Of a stretch of 21,897 nt of DNA, positions 9,093 to 16,528 are shown in pieces. Positions within the stretch are counted from its first letter, which is position 1. Each line of letters opens with the position of its first letter. Source of the DNA: Dorea sp. CAG:317 (GTDB taxonomy: Bacteria; Bacillota; Clostridia; Lachnospirales; Lachnospiraceae); contig FR892648.1 of NCBI GenBank assembly GCA_000433535.1, positions 13,560 to 35,456 on the forward strand, in the 5' to 3' direction. The notes beneath the pieces are model-generated. The model was not told where the DNA came from. It did no database searches and worked only from the letters and a program-made list of their open reading frames with translations. The translations under genes were made by a program, and so were the position numbers.

Positions 9093-9199
9093 TGTTTAAT
9101 CAATGTGGATAACTTTATCACAACTAAAAATATGCTTGTTTCTAGAGAAAAATATAGAAAATAATTTTATTTCCACATGTTATCCACGTTAATTTTTGT

Positions 9200-9224
9200 A
9201 ATTTTCCACATTTTGTGGAAAATT
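9200..9224. repeat. 11-bp inverted repeat built from two facing DnaA boxes
   Basis: AATTTTCCACA (9200-9210) and its exact reverse complement TGTGGAAAATT (9214-9224) flank a 3-base centre TTT. Each arm contains a one-mismatch DnaA box. It could be a paired DnaA site or, being about 50 bp before the rpmH promoter, a regulatory site. Confidence 0.7.
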
Positions 9225-9271
9225 ATTTTGTAGTAAAATGTGAAAATTATTGATAAAATCGTAGGTTTTGC

Positions 9272-9300
9272 TTGACGGACGAGTATTTTTTGCATATAAT
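9272..9300 (+). promoter_or_regulatory. rpmH operon promoter
   Basis: TTGACG (9272-9277) and TATAAT (9295-9300) are separated by 17 bp, a near-consensus housekeeping promoter. The leader of about 58 nt to the rpmH ATG holds a small hairpin, AAGGGT/ACCCTT (9326-9340), before the AAGGAGGTG ribosome binding site. Confidence 0.8.
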
Positions 9301-9365
9301 CAAAAATGATGTCTTTTAGAAAAATAAGGGTATAACCCTTGCAAAATATAAGGAGGTGGATATCA

Positions 9366-9500
9366 ATGAAGATGACATTCCAGCCAAAAAAGAGACAAAG
9401 AGCAAAAGTTCATGGTTTTAGATCAAGAATGAGCACAGCAGGTGGAAGAAAAGTACTTGCTGCAAGAAGAGCAAAAGGAAGAAAGAAATTATCAGCGTAG
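9366..9500 (+). CDS. rpmH: 50S ribosomal protein L34
   Basis: A 44-codon reading frame begins with ATG at 9366 after an AAGGAGGTG ribosome binding site and ends with TAG at 9498-9500. The product starts MKMTFQPKKRQRAKVHGFRS and ends RRAKGRKKLSA. This is the complete, very basic L34 protein of the large ribosomal subunit, of normal length for bacteria. It heads the rpmH-rnpA-yidD-yidC-jag cluster and is expressed from the strong promoter at 9272-9300. Confidence 0.97.
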   Translation: MKMTFQPKKRQRAKVHGFRSRMSTAGGRKVLAARRAKGRKKLSA

Positions 9501-9524
9501 GCCGCATATATGTGGCCTTTTCTT
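9500..9524 (+). terminator. Hairpin with T-rich tail between rpmH and rnpA
   Basis: GGCCGCAT (9500-9507) pairs with ATGTGGCC (9510-9517), including one G.T, followed by TTTTCTTCT. The hairpin starts in the last base of the rpmH stop codon. It looks like a partial terminator or processing site that would lower rnpA expression relative to the abundant L34 message. Confidence 0.6.
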
Positions 9525-9548
9525 CTCTAAAAATTAGGAGAATTAAGG

Positions 9549-9863
9549 ATGAAAAACAAAGATTTTCAAATCATTTATAAAGAAGGAAAATCTTATGCTA
9601 ACAAGTATCTGGTCATGTATATAAGAGAAAATAATACGGATCATAATCGATTAGGAATATCGGTAAGCAAAAAAGTAGGTAATAGTATCGTACGTCACAG
9701 ATTGACAAGATTGATAAGAGAAAGTTATCGACTACAAGAAGAACATTTCAAGCGTGGATTAGATATAGTAGTAATTGCAAAAAACAGCGCAAAAGGAAAA
9801 AGTTACCATGATATAGAAAGTGCGCTCCTCCACCTTGGAAGTCTTCATGAAATAATAGAATGA
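9549..9863 (+). CDS. rnpA: Ribonuclease P protein component
   Basis: RnpA (104 aa) is the small basic protein cofactor of RNase P, which removes 5' leaders from tRNA precursors. The family motif is at residues 41-58, KKVGNSIVRHRLTRLIRE. The usual RNR core is RHR here (R49-H50-R51), which I believe recurs in related Clostridia. The start MKNKDFQIIYKEGKSYAN follows an AGGAG ribosome binding site. Compared with many homologues the first few residues are short, but no better upstream start is visible. It lies 48 bp after rpmH and 11 bp before yidD. Confidence 0.95.
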   Translation: MKNKDFQIIYKEGKSYANKYLVMYIRENNTDHNRLGISVSKKVGNSIVRHRLTRLIRESYRLQEEHFKRGLDIVVIAKNSAKGKSYHDIESALLHLGSLHEIIE

Positions 9864-9874
9864 GGTAACGAAGT

Positions 9875-10087
9875 ATGAAAAGGATTCTGTTAAGATTTAT
9901 CAGATTCTATCGAAAATATATATCGGGCCTCAAGGGATCACCCACTTGTAAATTCTATCCCACCTGCTCTCAGTATGCTATGGAAGCAATTGAAAAGTAC
10001 GGAGCTTTTAAGGGGGGATTTATGGCGTTATGGAGAATTCTAAGATGTAATCCATTTTCCAAAGGGGGATACGATCCTGTTCCATAA
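9875..10087 (+). CDS. yidD: Membrane protein insertion efficiency factor YidD
   Basis: This 70-residue protein matches the YidD family along its full length. It has a basic amphipathic N terminus (MKRILLRFIRFYRKYIS), the cysteine motif CKFYPTCSQY near residues 25-34, and the C-terminal RILRCNPFSKGGYDPVP. YidD is a small membrane-associated protein that assists YidC-dependent insertion, consistent with yidC lying 33 bp downstream. Confidence 0.95.
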   Translation: MKRILLRFIRFYRKYISGLKGSPTCKFYPTCSQYAMEAIEKYGAFKGGFMALWRILRCNPFSKGGYDPVP

Positions 10088-10120
10088 AAAAGAAATATCA
10101 TTACAATTGGAGGAAAAGTC

Positions 10121-11188
10121 ATGATCGTAACGGTGGCAAGCGCAGCAAATTGGCCAATCGTAGGACAGATTTGCTGGTTACTTGGTAAAGTGATGAACTT
10201 TATCTATACAATATTAGATAATATGTTATCTACAGATACTGGACTTGTAGGATTATCTATTATTTTATACACAATTTTCGTGTATACTCTTATGCTTCCT
10301 ATGACAATTAATCAGCAGAAATCAAGCAGAATGATGGCTGTAATTAACCCGGAAGTACAGAAAATCCAGAAAAAATACAAAAATAAAAGAGACCAGGCTT
10401 CTATGATGAAGCAGCAGGAAGAAATCCAGCAGGTATATGATAAATACGGAACATCTATGATGGGTGGATGTCTTCCAATGTTGATCCAGATGCCGTTGTT
10501 GTTTGCACTGTATCCGGTCATTTACGATATCGAAAGATATGTACCGGCAATTTCTAAAGCATCTTCGGATGTGAATACATTCCTCACAATCCCGGATCTT
10601 ACAATTGCACCAATTCAGATGATCAAAGACAGCGGTTCTTTCGAAGTTCCGGCAGCTGTGATCATTATTACTGCAATTGCACTTCCGGTAATTTCCGGAG
10701 CAACACAGTTCCTGAACATTAAACTGTCTCAGGCTGTCTCAGGTACTCAGATGGATGAAAATAATCCTATGGCAGGAACAATGAAGACAATGAACATGAC
10801 AATGCCGTTAATGTCTGTGTTCTTCGTTGCTACACTTCCTACAGGTATCGGTCTTTACTGGATTTTCAGTGCGTTAGTCAGAAGTTTGCAGCAGGTTCTT
10901 ATTAATAAACATCTGAAACAAATATCTGTGGAAGATTTGATTGAGAAAAATAAGGACAAAGCAGAGAAAAAGGCTAAAAAGAGAAGTGAAAAAGCTGAGC
11001 GTATTAATGAAATGGCTCAGATGAACGCAAGAAGCTTAAAAGATTCTGCAAATCGTCAGGTATCAGCTATGAGCCAAAAAGAAAGAGATGAAAAGCTTGA
11101 AAATGCCAGAAAAAATGCAGAACATGCAAAACCTGGAAGTCTCGCTTCAAAAGCAAATATGGTAAAACATTTTAATGAGAATAATTAG
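10121..11188 (+). CDS. yidC: Membrane protein insertase YidC/Oxa1 family
   Basis: This 355-residue protein is a YidC/Oxa1/SpoIIIJ-type insertase. Hydrophobic segments are visible at about 12-36, 41-60 (GLSIILYTIFVYTLMLP), 120-135 (QMPLLFALYPVIYDI), 175-195 and 225-248 (MPLMSVFFVATLPTGIGLYWIF). After segment 2 comes the family motif NQQKSSRMM...NPEVQKIQKKYK, whose arginine would lie in the substrate groove. The C-terminal tail from about 265 is highly charged (Lys/Glu rich), as in YidC forms that contact ribosomes. I see no clear lipobox at the N terminus. The ribosome binding site is GGAGG. The gene ends 8 bp before jag. Confidence 0.95.
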   Translation: MIVTVASAANWPIVGQICWLLGKVMNFIYTILDNMLSTDTGLVGLSIILYTIFVYTLMLPMTINQQKSSRMMAVINPEVQKIQKKYKNKRDQASMMKQQEEIQQVYDKYGTSMMGGCLPMLIQMPLLFALYPVIYDIERYVPAISKASSDVNTFLTIPDLTIAPIQMIKDSGSFEVPAAVIIITAIALPVISGATQFLNIKLSQAVSGTQMDENNPMAGTMKTMNMTMPLMSVFFVATLPTGIGLYWIFSALVRSLQQVLINKHLKQISVEDLIEKNKDKAEKKAKKRSEKAERINEMAQMNARSLKDSANRQVSAMSQKERDEKLENARKNAEHAKPGSLASKANMVKHFNENN

Positions 11189-11196
11189 GGGGCGTA

Positions 11197-12021
11197 ATGA
11201 TGGAATACATTACCGTATCGGCAAAAACAGTGGATGATGCCATTACAGAAGCATTGATCCAGCTCGGAGTAACAAGTGATAAATTAGATTATGAAGTAAT
11301 CGAAAAAGGAAGCGCCGGATTCCTCGGAATCGGTATGAAACAGGCAGTTATCAAGGCAAGAAAAAAAGAAGAACCAAAGGAAGAGCCTGTTGCTGAAGAA
11401 GTAAAAGAAGAGCCAAAGAAAGAAATCGTAAAAGAGCATAAAGAATCAAAGAAAGAACACAAAAAAGAGTTCAAAAAGGAAAAAGCAGAAGAAATTAAAG
11501 AAGAAAAAGCTGAAGTAAAAGAACCGGAGCAGAAAAAAGAATCAGAGCTTGCAAAGGTTAATGATGAAACTGTTGCAGCATGTGTAAAATTCGTATCTGA
11601 TGTATTAAATGCAATGGGTATGAAAGATGCCAAGGTTACTTCTAAGATCGATGAAGAAGGTGCTCTTGGTATTGATGTAGAAGGAAGCAATATGGGAATT
11701 CTCATCGGAAAACGTGGACAGACATTAGATTCTCTTCAGTATCTTACAAACAGAGTTGCAAACAAGATGCAGGAAGGATATGTAAGAGTAAAACTTGACA
11801 CAGAGGATTACAGAAGAAGAAGAAAAGAAACTCTTGAAAATCTTGCTAAGAATATCGCAAGTAAAGTAAAAAGAACAAGAAGAGCTGTATCACTTGAGCC
11901 AATGAACCCATATGAGAGAAGAATTATCCATTCTGCTCTTCAGGCAGATCCGGCAGTATCTACTCACAGTGAAGGAGAAGAACCTTACAGAAGAGTTGTC
12001 GTTACATTGGTAAGAAGATAG
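11197..12021 (+). CDS. jag: RNA-binding protein Jag/KhpB (Jag_N, KH, R3H domains)
   Basis: The 274-residue protein has an N-terminal Jag_N domain (about 1-53) with GSAGFLGIGMKQAVI. A Lys/Glu-rich low-complexity linker (about 54-120) follows. The type II KH domain carries MGILIGKRGQTLDSLQYL, with GKRG as the GxxG loop. The C-terminal R3H domain ends with NPYERRIIHSAL and YRRVVVTLVRR. KhpB proteins bind many RNAs with the KhpA partner and affect cell division and envelope growth; the partner gene is not in this window. The ATG at 11197 is followed by a second ATG at 11200 that is better spaced from GGGGG, so the true product may lack one residue. A strong terminator follows. Confidence 0.95.
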   Translation: MMEYITVSAKTVDDAITEALIQLGVTSDKLDYEVIEKGSAGFLGIGMKQAVIKARKKEEPKEEPVAEEVKEEPKKEIVKEHKESKKEHKKEFKKEKAEEIKEEKAEVKEPEQKKESELAKVNDETVAACVKFVSDVLNAMGMKDAKVTSKIDEEGALGIDVEGSNMGILIGKRGQTLDSLQYLTNRVANKMQEGYVRVKLDTEDYRRRRKETLENLAKNIASKVKRTRRAVSLEPMNPYERRIIHSALQADPAVSTHSEGEEPYRRVVVTLVRR

Positions 12022-12030
12022 AGGAATATA

Positions 12031-12062
12031 AAATAGGGGCTGGATACAGACCCCTATTTTTT
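12031..12062 (+). terminator. Rho-independent terminator after jag
   Basis: AAATAGGGG (12031-12039) pairs perfectly with CCCCTATTT (12051-12059) across an 11-base loop and runs into TTTT. It ends the rpmH-jag cluster and separates it from mnmE. Confidence 0.9.
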
Positions 12063-12069
12063 GTATAAT
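12041..12069 (+). promoter_or_regulatory. Possible mnmE promoter overlapping the jag terminator
   Basis: TATAAT at 12064-12069 lies 35 bp before the mnmE ATG, with a weak -35 (TGGATA, 12041-12046) 17 bp upstream, inside the terminator loop. The -10 is perfect but the -35 is poor. Confidence 0.4.
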
Positions 12070-12104
12070 TAATAGAAGTATTTTATGATGTAAGGTGGAA
12101 CAGT

Positions 12105-13529
12105 ATGAATAATCAATATAATAAAGTAATAGCCGCCATATCTACTGCAATGAGCAATTCAGGGATAGGAATTGTAAGAATGAGCGGAGAAGGTTCATTT
12201 GAAATTGCAGATAAAATATATCGCGGGAAAAAAGAAAAAAAACTAAGTGATCAGTCATCACATACCATCCATTATGGTTATATTTATGATGAAAATGAAA
12301 TGGTCGATGAGGTCCTTGTAATGCTTATGAAAGGTCCGCACAGTTATACCGGAGAAGATACTGTGGAAATAAATTGTCATGGCGGCGTCTATGTGGTGAA
12401 AAGAATTTTAGAGACTTTGATCAAATACGGGGCAAGACCTGCAGAGCCGGGAGAATTTACAAAACGGGCATTTTTGAACGGGAGATTAGATTTATCCCAG
12501 GCAGAAGCTGTCGGAGATATTATTACTTCTCAAAATGAATATGCATTAAAAAGTTCTATCAGTCAACTTAATGGAAATATAAAGACAAAAATCAGTGAAA
12601 TTAGAAATAAAATAATTTACCATACTGCATTCATAGAGACTGCGTTGGATGATCCGGAACATATAAGTGTGGATGGATACGGAGAAGAGTTACAGGTTAC
12701 AGTTAACGAACTTTTAGAAGAAATCTCTCATTTATTATCAACATGTAATGACGGACGTATTATAAAAGAAGGAATCAAAACGGTAATTGTCGGAAAGCCA
12801 AATGCAGGAAAGTCATCACTTCTTAATGTGCTGATCGGAGAAGATCGTGCAATTGTGACAGATATTGCAGGAACTACAAGAGACGTGTTAGAGGAACATA
12901 TTAATCTTCAGGGAATTTCACTTAATATTATGGATACTGCAGGAATTCGCGAAACAGAAGATATCGTAGAACAGATTGGTGTCGATAGAGCAAAGGAATA
13001 TGCAGAAAAAGCAGATCTTATTTTGTTTGTTGTGGACGCTTCATCCCCTCTGGATGATAATGATTATGAAATTCTCAAGATCATACGTGGAAAACAGGCA
13101 ATTGTATTGCTAAATAAATCAGATTTAGATATGATAGTATCGAAAAACATGATTCAAACCTTATATAATGAATCAAATCTTGCAAAAAAAGAAAATAAAG
13201 AAATGCAGGAAATACCTATAATAGAAGTATCTGCAAAGAAAAATCACGGAATCGATGAATTTGAAACAGTGTTAAAAGATATGTTTTTTGCAGGAAAACT
13301 TTCATTTAATGATGAAATCTATATAACAAATATTCGTCACAAGACAGCGCTTCAGGATGCATATCATGCTCTGTCAAGGGTAAATGACAGTATAGATGCC
13401 GGAATGCCGGAAGATTTCTACTCTATCGATTTATTAGATGCTTATGAATCACTTGGAAGTATTACCGGAGAAACAATAGGAGAAGATTTAGTCAATGAAA
13501 TATTCAGCAAATTCTGTATGGGAAAATAA
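12105..13529 (+). CDS. mnmE: tRNA uridine-5-carboxymethylaminomethyl modification GTPase MnmE
   Basis: MnmE (474 aa) acts with MnmG to modify the wobble uridine (U34) of several tRNAs. The N-terminal tetrahydrofolate-binding domain includes the conserved CHGG (91-94) and RPAEPGEFTKRAFLNGRLDLSQAEAV region (111-136). The G domain shows G1 GKPNAGKS (230-237), the G2 region DIAGTTRD (253-260), G3 DTAG (277-280), G4 NKSD and G5 SAK. The C-terminal FCMGK (470-474) keeps the essential cysteine and closing GK. The ribosome binding site is AAGGTGG. Its stop lies inside the start of mnmG. Confidence 0.96.
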   Translation: MNNQYNKVIAAISTAMSNSGIGIVRMSGEGSFEIADKIYRGKKEKKLSDQSSHTIHYGYIYDENEMVDEVLVMLMKGPHSYTGEDTVEINCHGGVYVVKRILETLIKYGARPAEPGEFTKRAFLNGRLDLSQAEAVGDIITSQNEYALKSSISQLNGNIKTKISEIRNKIIYHTAFIETALDDPEHISVDGYGEELQVTVNELLEEISHLLSTCNDGRIIKEGIKTVIVGKPNAGKSSLLNVLIGEDRAIVTDIAGTTRDVLEEHINLQGISLNIMDTAGIRETEDIVEQIGVDRAKEYAEKADLILFVVDASSPLDDNDYEILKIIRGKQAIVLLNKSDLDMIVSKNMIQTLYNESNLAKKENKEMQEIPIIEVSAKKNHGIDEFETVLKDMFFAGKLSFNDEIYITNIRHKTALQDAYHALSRVNDSIDAGMPEDFYSIDLLDAYESLGSITGETIGEDLVNEIFSKFCMGK

Positions 13530-15438
13530 AGATCATTATGATGTAGCAGTTATCGGGGCAGGTCACGCCGGATGTGAAGCGGCTCTTGCCTGCGCAAGGC
13601 TGGGATTTAAGACATTAGTATTTACTGTCAGTATTGACAGTATAGCTTTGATGCCATGTAATCCGAATATCGGTGGAAGTTCGAAGGGGCATCTTGTAAA
13701 AGAAATTGATGCTCTTGGCGGCGAGATGGGGAAGGTTATTGATCAGACATTTATCCAATCGAAAATGTTAAATAAATCAAAAGGTCCCGCGGTTCATTCG
13801 CTTCGCGCACAGGCAGATAAAAACAGATATAGCCGCACGATGAGACAAGTATTAGAGGCAGAACCTAATATAGAAATCAAACAGACAGAGATTACGAATA
13901 TTTTGACGGAAGAAAATAAAGTAACAGGCGTGCAAGTGTATTCAGGTATAATTTATCGATGTAACGCGGTAATACTTTGCACTGGTACTTATCTAAAGTC
14001 AAAGTGTATTTATGGTGACGTAAGCATGAATACGGGTCCAAATGGATTACAGGCTGCCAATTATCTTACAGATTGTCTGAAAGAGCTTGGAATAAAGATG
14101 TATCGATTCAAGACGGGAACCCCGGCAAGAGTCGATCGTAATTCTGTCGATTTTTCTAAAATGGAAGAACAGTTTGGTGATGAGAGAGTAGTACCATTTT
14201 CATTTACGACAAATCCGGAAGACGTGCAGATTGATCAAGTATCCTGTTGGCTTACTTATACAAATGAAAAAACACATGAAATCATAAGAAATAATCTGGA
14301 TCGTTCTCCTTTATTTTCCGGTATGATTGAGGGAACAGGTCCAAGATATTGTCCATCTATAGAAGATAAAGTGGTGAAATTTGCCGACAAGAACAGACAT
14401 CAAGTGTTTATTGAGCCGGAAGGGCTTGAAACAAATGAAATGTATATTGGCGGAATGTCCAGTTCTCTTCCGGAAGACGTGCAGTATGCCATGTACCGGA
14501 CGGTACCAGGACTTGAAAATGTAAAAATTGTTCGTAATGCTTATGCGATCGAGTATGATTGTATTGACGGAAGACAATTAAAACCATCTCTGGAATTCAA
14601 AGATATACATGGGCTTTTCAGCGCAGGTCAGTTTAATGGAAGTTCCGGTTACGAAGAAGCAGCAGCTCAGGGAATTATTGCAGGGATTAATGCTGCAAGA
14701 ATGCTTCAAGGAAAAGAAGCATTTACGCTTGATCGTTCGGAAGCTTATATTGGTGTACTGATTGATGATATTGTGACAAAAGAAAGCCATGAGCCATATC
14801 GAATGATGACATCAAGAGCAGAGTATCGCTTACTTCTAAGACAAGATAATGCGGATCAGAGACTGACGGAGAAAGGATACGAAGTAGGACTGATTTCTAA
14901 AGAACGATATAAGAGACTATTAGAAAAGAAACGCTTGATTGCCGGTGAGATAGAAAGACTGAAGCATGTACACGTCGGAGCCAACGAAAAAGTGCAAAGT
15001 TTATTAGAAGAGCATGAAAGTACACCGCTTACATCAGGAATTACACTTACAGAATTGATTCGAAGACCTGAACTATCCTACGATATTGTAGAACCTCTGG
15101 ATAATGACAGACCTAACTTTCCGGAGACATTAAAAGAAGAGGTGGCTGAACAGGTCAATATAGCTATCAAATACGAAGGATATATATCAAGACAGGAAAA
15201 ACAAGTAGAACAATTTAAAAAACTTGAAAAGAAAAAAATCCCGGATGATATTCATTATGACGATGTTAAGAGCTTAAGATTAGAAGCTGTACAGAAATTA
15301 AAAGAATACAGACCGTCTTCTATCGGTCAGGCTTCCAGAATATCAGGAGTATCTCCGGCAGATATATCTGTACTGCTCGTATATTTAAGCAGTGGATATA
15401 AAAATAGAGAAGAGGCACGGGAGAATAACCATGAATAA
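13495..15438 (+). CDS. mnmG: tRNA uridine-5-carboxymethylaminomethyl modification enzyme MnmG
   Basis: MnmG (647 aa) is the FAD-dependent partner of MnmE. The Rossmann FAD motif is VIGAGHAGCEAA (19-30), followed by the family stretch MPCNPNIGGSSKGHLVKEIDALGGEMGK. Further conserved blocks are FKTGTPARVDR, the FSAGQFNGSSGYEEAAAQGIIAGINAAR region and the C-terminal YEGYISRQ and RPSSIGQASRISGVSPADISVLLVYL. The frame opens with ATG at 13495, 35 bp inside mnmE. No ATG, GTG or TTG occurs between there and the FAD motif, so this overlap is probably real and implies translational coupling. Confidence 0.95.
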   Translation: MKYSANSVWENKDHYDVAVIGAGHAGCEAALACARLGFKTLVFTVSIDSIALMPCNPNIGGSSKGHLVKEIDALGGEMGKVIDQTFIQSKMLNKSKGPAVHSLRAQADKNRYSRTMRQVLEAEPNIEIKQTEITNILTEENKVTGVQVYSGIIYRCNAVILCTGTYLKSKCIYGDVSMNTGPNGLQAANYLTDCLKELGIKMYRFKTGTPARVDRNSVDFSKMEEQFGDERVVPFSFTTNPEDVQIDQVSCWLTYTNEKTHEIIRNNLDRSPLFSGMIEGTGPRYCPSIEDKVVKFADKNRHQVFIEPEGLETNEMYIGGMSSSLPEDVQYAMYRTVPGLENVKIVRNAYAIEYDCIDGRQLKPSLEFKDIHGLFSAGQFNGSSGYEEAAAQGIIAGINAARMLQGKEAFTLDRSEAYIGVLIDDIVTKESHEPYRMMTSRAEYRLLLRQDNADQRLTEKGYEVGLISKERYKRLLEKKRLIAGEIERLKHVHVGANEKVQSLLEEHESTPLTSGITLTELIRRPELSYDIVEPLDNDRPNFPETLKEEVAEQVNIAIKYEGYISRQEKQVEQFKKLEKKKIPDDIHYDDVKSLRLEAVQKLKEYRPSSIGQASRISGVSPADISVLLVYLSSGYKNREEARENNHE

Positions 15439-16144
15439 TGTGTTAACAGAAAAAGTAAAAGAACTGTCGATTGTCTTAAATGATAAGCAGATACAGCAAT
15501 TTGAACAGTATTACAATATTCTTGTTGAGTGGAATAAGGTAATGAACTTAACTGCAATTACAGAATATGAGGAAGTGGTTGAAAAGCATTTTCTTGACAG
15601 TTTAACAATTGTAAATGCTATTCATGTGGAAAAAATTGAAACATTGATTGATGTGGGAACCGGAGCAGGATTTCCCGGAATTCCACTAAAAATAGCATTT
15701 CCGCATTTAAAAGTAACGCTCCTTGATTCATTAAATAAAAGAATTAAGTTCTTAAATGAGGTGATTGACCTATTAGAACTCAATGATATAAAGGCAATCC
15801 ATGGAAGAGCAGAAGATTATGCAAAACAGGCAGAATATAGAGAACAGTATGATATTTGTGTGTCGAGAGCTGTTGCAAATTTAGCAACTCTTTCAGAATA
15901 TTGTCTCCCTTATGTAAAGGTGGATGGTTTGTTTGTACCTTATAAATCAGGAGAAATTGATGAAGAATTGAAAAGTTCAGAAAAGGCGGTTTCAATACTA
16001 GGAGGAAAGGTAGAAGAAGTAGTTAAATTTCAACTTCCGGGGACCGACATAGGAAGATCCTTTGTGAAAATCCATAAAATAAAAGAAACAAAGAAAAAGT
16101 ATCCTCGAAAAGCAGGGATGCCAACGAAAGAACCACTTAAATAA
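15431..16144 (+). CDS. rsmG: 16S rRNA (guanine527-N7)-methyltransferase RsmG
   Basis: RsmG (237 aa from this start) methylates G527 in the 530 loop of 16S rRNA; loss is known to give low-level streptomycin resistance. The S-adenosylmethionine motif is LIDVGTGAGFPGIPLKIAFP (72-91), followed by VTLLDSLNKRIKFLNEV. An in-frame ATG at 15392 would add 13 residues but lies deep in mnmG. The ATG at 15431 has GGGAG 8 bases upstream and gives the normal family N terminus. It overlaps the mnmG stop by 8 bp. A long terminator hairpin follows. Confidence 0.94.
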   Translation: MNNVLTEKVKELSIVLNDKQIQQFEQYYNILVEWNKVMNLTAITEYEEVVEKHFLDSLTIVNAIHVEKIETLIDVGTGAGFPGIPLKIAFPHLKVTLLDSLNKRIKFLNEVIDLLELNDIKAIHGRAEDYAKQAEYREQYDICVSRAVANLATLSEYCLPYVKVDGLFVPYKSGEIDEELKSSEKAVSILGGKVEEVVKFQLPGTDIGRSFVKIHKIKETKKKYPRKAGMPTKEPLK

Positions 16145-16170
16145 TTATAACTGTAGAAAGAATCTATTAT

Positions 16171-16223
16171 AAAAACCTATTAGAAGTAAACATACAATAT
16201 TGTTTTTTTCTAATAGGTTTTTT
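16171..16223. terminator. Long hairpin terminator after rsmG, possibly bidirectional
   Basis: AAAAACCTATTAGAA (16171-16185) is the exact reverse complement of TTCTAATAGGTTTTT (16208-16222). A smaller inner stem AAACA/TGTTT lies in the loop. Both strands end in a T run after the stem, so it could terminate in either direction. Confidence 0.85.
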
Positions 16224-16227
16224 ATAA

Positions 16228-16243
16228 TGTTTCACGTGAAACA
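16228..16243. promoter_or_regulatory. parS: parS centromere site 1
   Basis: TGTTTCACGTGAAACA is a perfect 16-bp palindrome matching the conserved bacterial parS element bound by ParB. It lies 5 bp after the rsmG terminator and shares flanks (ATTTATGAAA after it) with site 2. Confidence 0.95.
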
Positions 16244-16408
16244 TTTATGAAATATATTTCATATAGATAAAACAAAAAAATGTGCGGAATACGAAATAAA
16301 CTTGAAAACTATATCACATTAAAACGATTACAAGATAAAAAATGTCATAACTTTTTCAATAAGTTATATATATAATCACTTCAAGAAGAAATACTGACAA
16401 ATATTAAA

Positions 16409-16424
16409 TGTTTCACGTGAAACA
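16409..16424. promoter_or_regulatory. parS: parS centromere site 2
   Basis: Second identical 16-bp palindrome TGTTTCACGTGAAACA, 181 bp from site 1. Its right flank (TTTATGAAA) matches that of site 1, which suggests origin by duplication. Confidence 0.95.
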
Positions 16425-16446
16425 TTTATGAAAAATATAAAATTTA

Positions 16447-16462
16447 TGTTTCACGTGAAACA
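16447..16462. promoter_or_regulatory. parS: parS centromere site 3, next to the parA promoter
   Basis: Third identical palindrome, 38 bp from site 2 and ending 5 bp before the predicted parA -35 element. ParB loaded here could repress its own operon as well as nucleate the partition complex. Confidence 0.95.
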
Positions 16463-16467
16463 TTTAG

Positions 16468-16496
16468 TGGATATATACTTTTAAAAATGTTATACT
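16468..16496 (+). promoter_or_regulatory. parA-parB promoter
   Basis: TATACT (16491-16496) is preceded by TGT, giving an extended -10 (TGnTATACT). A weak -35, TGGATA (16468-16473), is 17 bp upstream. It lies directly after parS site 3 and 32 bp before the parA ATG. Confidence 0.6.
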
Positions 16497-16528
16497 ATTT
16501 CTAAGCGAAAAAGAAAGGTGATTTAAAT

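Larger units (their letters stand above)
9034..9365. other. dnaA-rpmH divergent intergenic region with second DnaA-box cluster
   Basis: This 332 bp gap separates the diverging dnaA and rpmH units. It holds a perfect box TGTGGATAA (9104-9112), a near-box TTATCACAA (9115-9123), ATTTCCACA (9169-9177), TTATCCACG (9180-9188) and a mirrored pair TTTTCCACA/TGTGGAAAA (9202-9222). It also contains the dnaA promoter (minus) and the rpmH promoter (plus). With the dnaA-dnaN gap it would form a bipartite origin. I see no coding sequence in it. Confidence 0.8.
16145..16528. other. rsmG-parA intergenic region with terminator and parS cluster
   Basis: This 384 bp gap is strongly AT-rich. It holds the rsmG terminator (16171-16223), three perfect 16-bp parS palindromes and the parA promoter. 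Between the first two parS sites (16262-16408) I see only AT-rich DNA and a small AACTT/AAGTT hairpin, with no coding sequence. Confidence 0.8.

Noticed and set aside
16262..16408. Possible small RNA or extra promoter between parS sites 1 and 2
   Set aside because: A TATAAT-like string occurs in TATATATAATC, but no -35 partner or stable structure beyond a 5-bp hairpin is visible.
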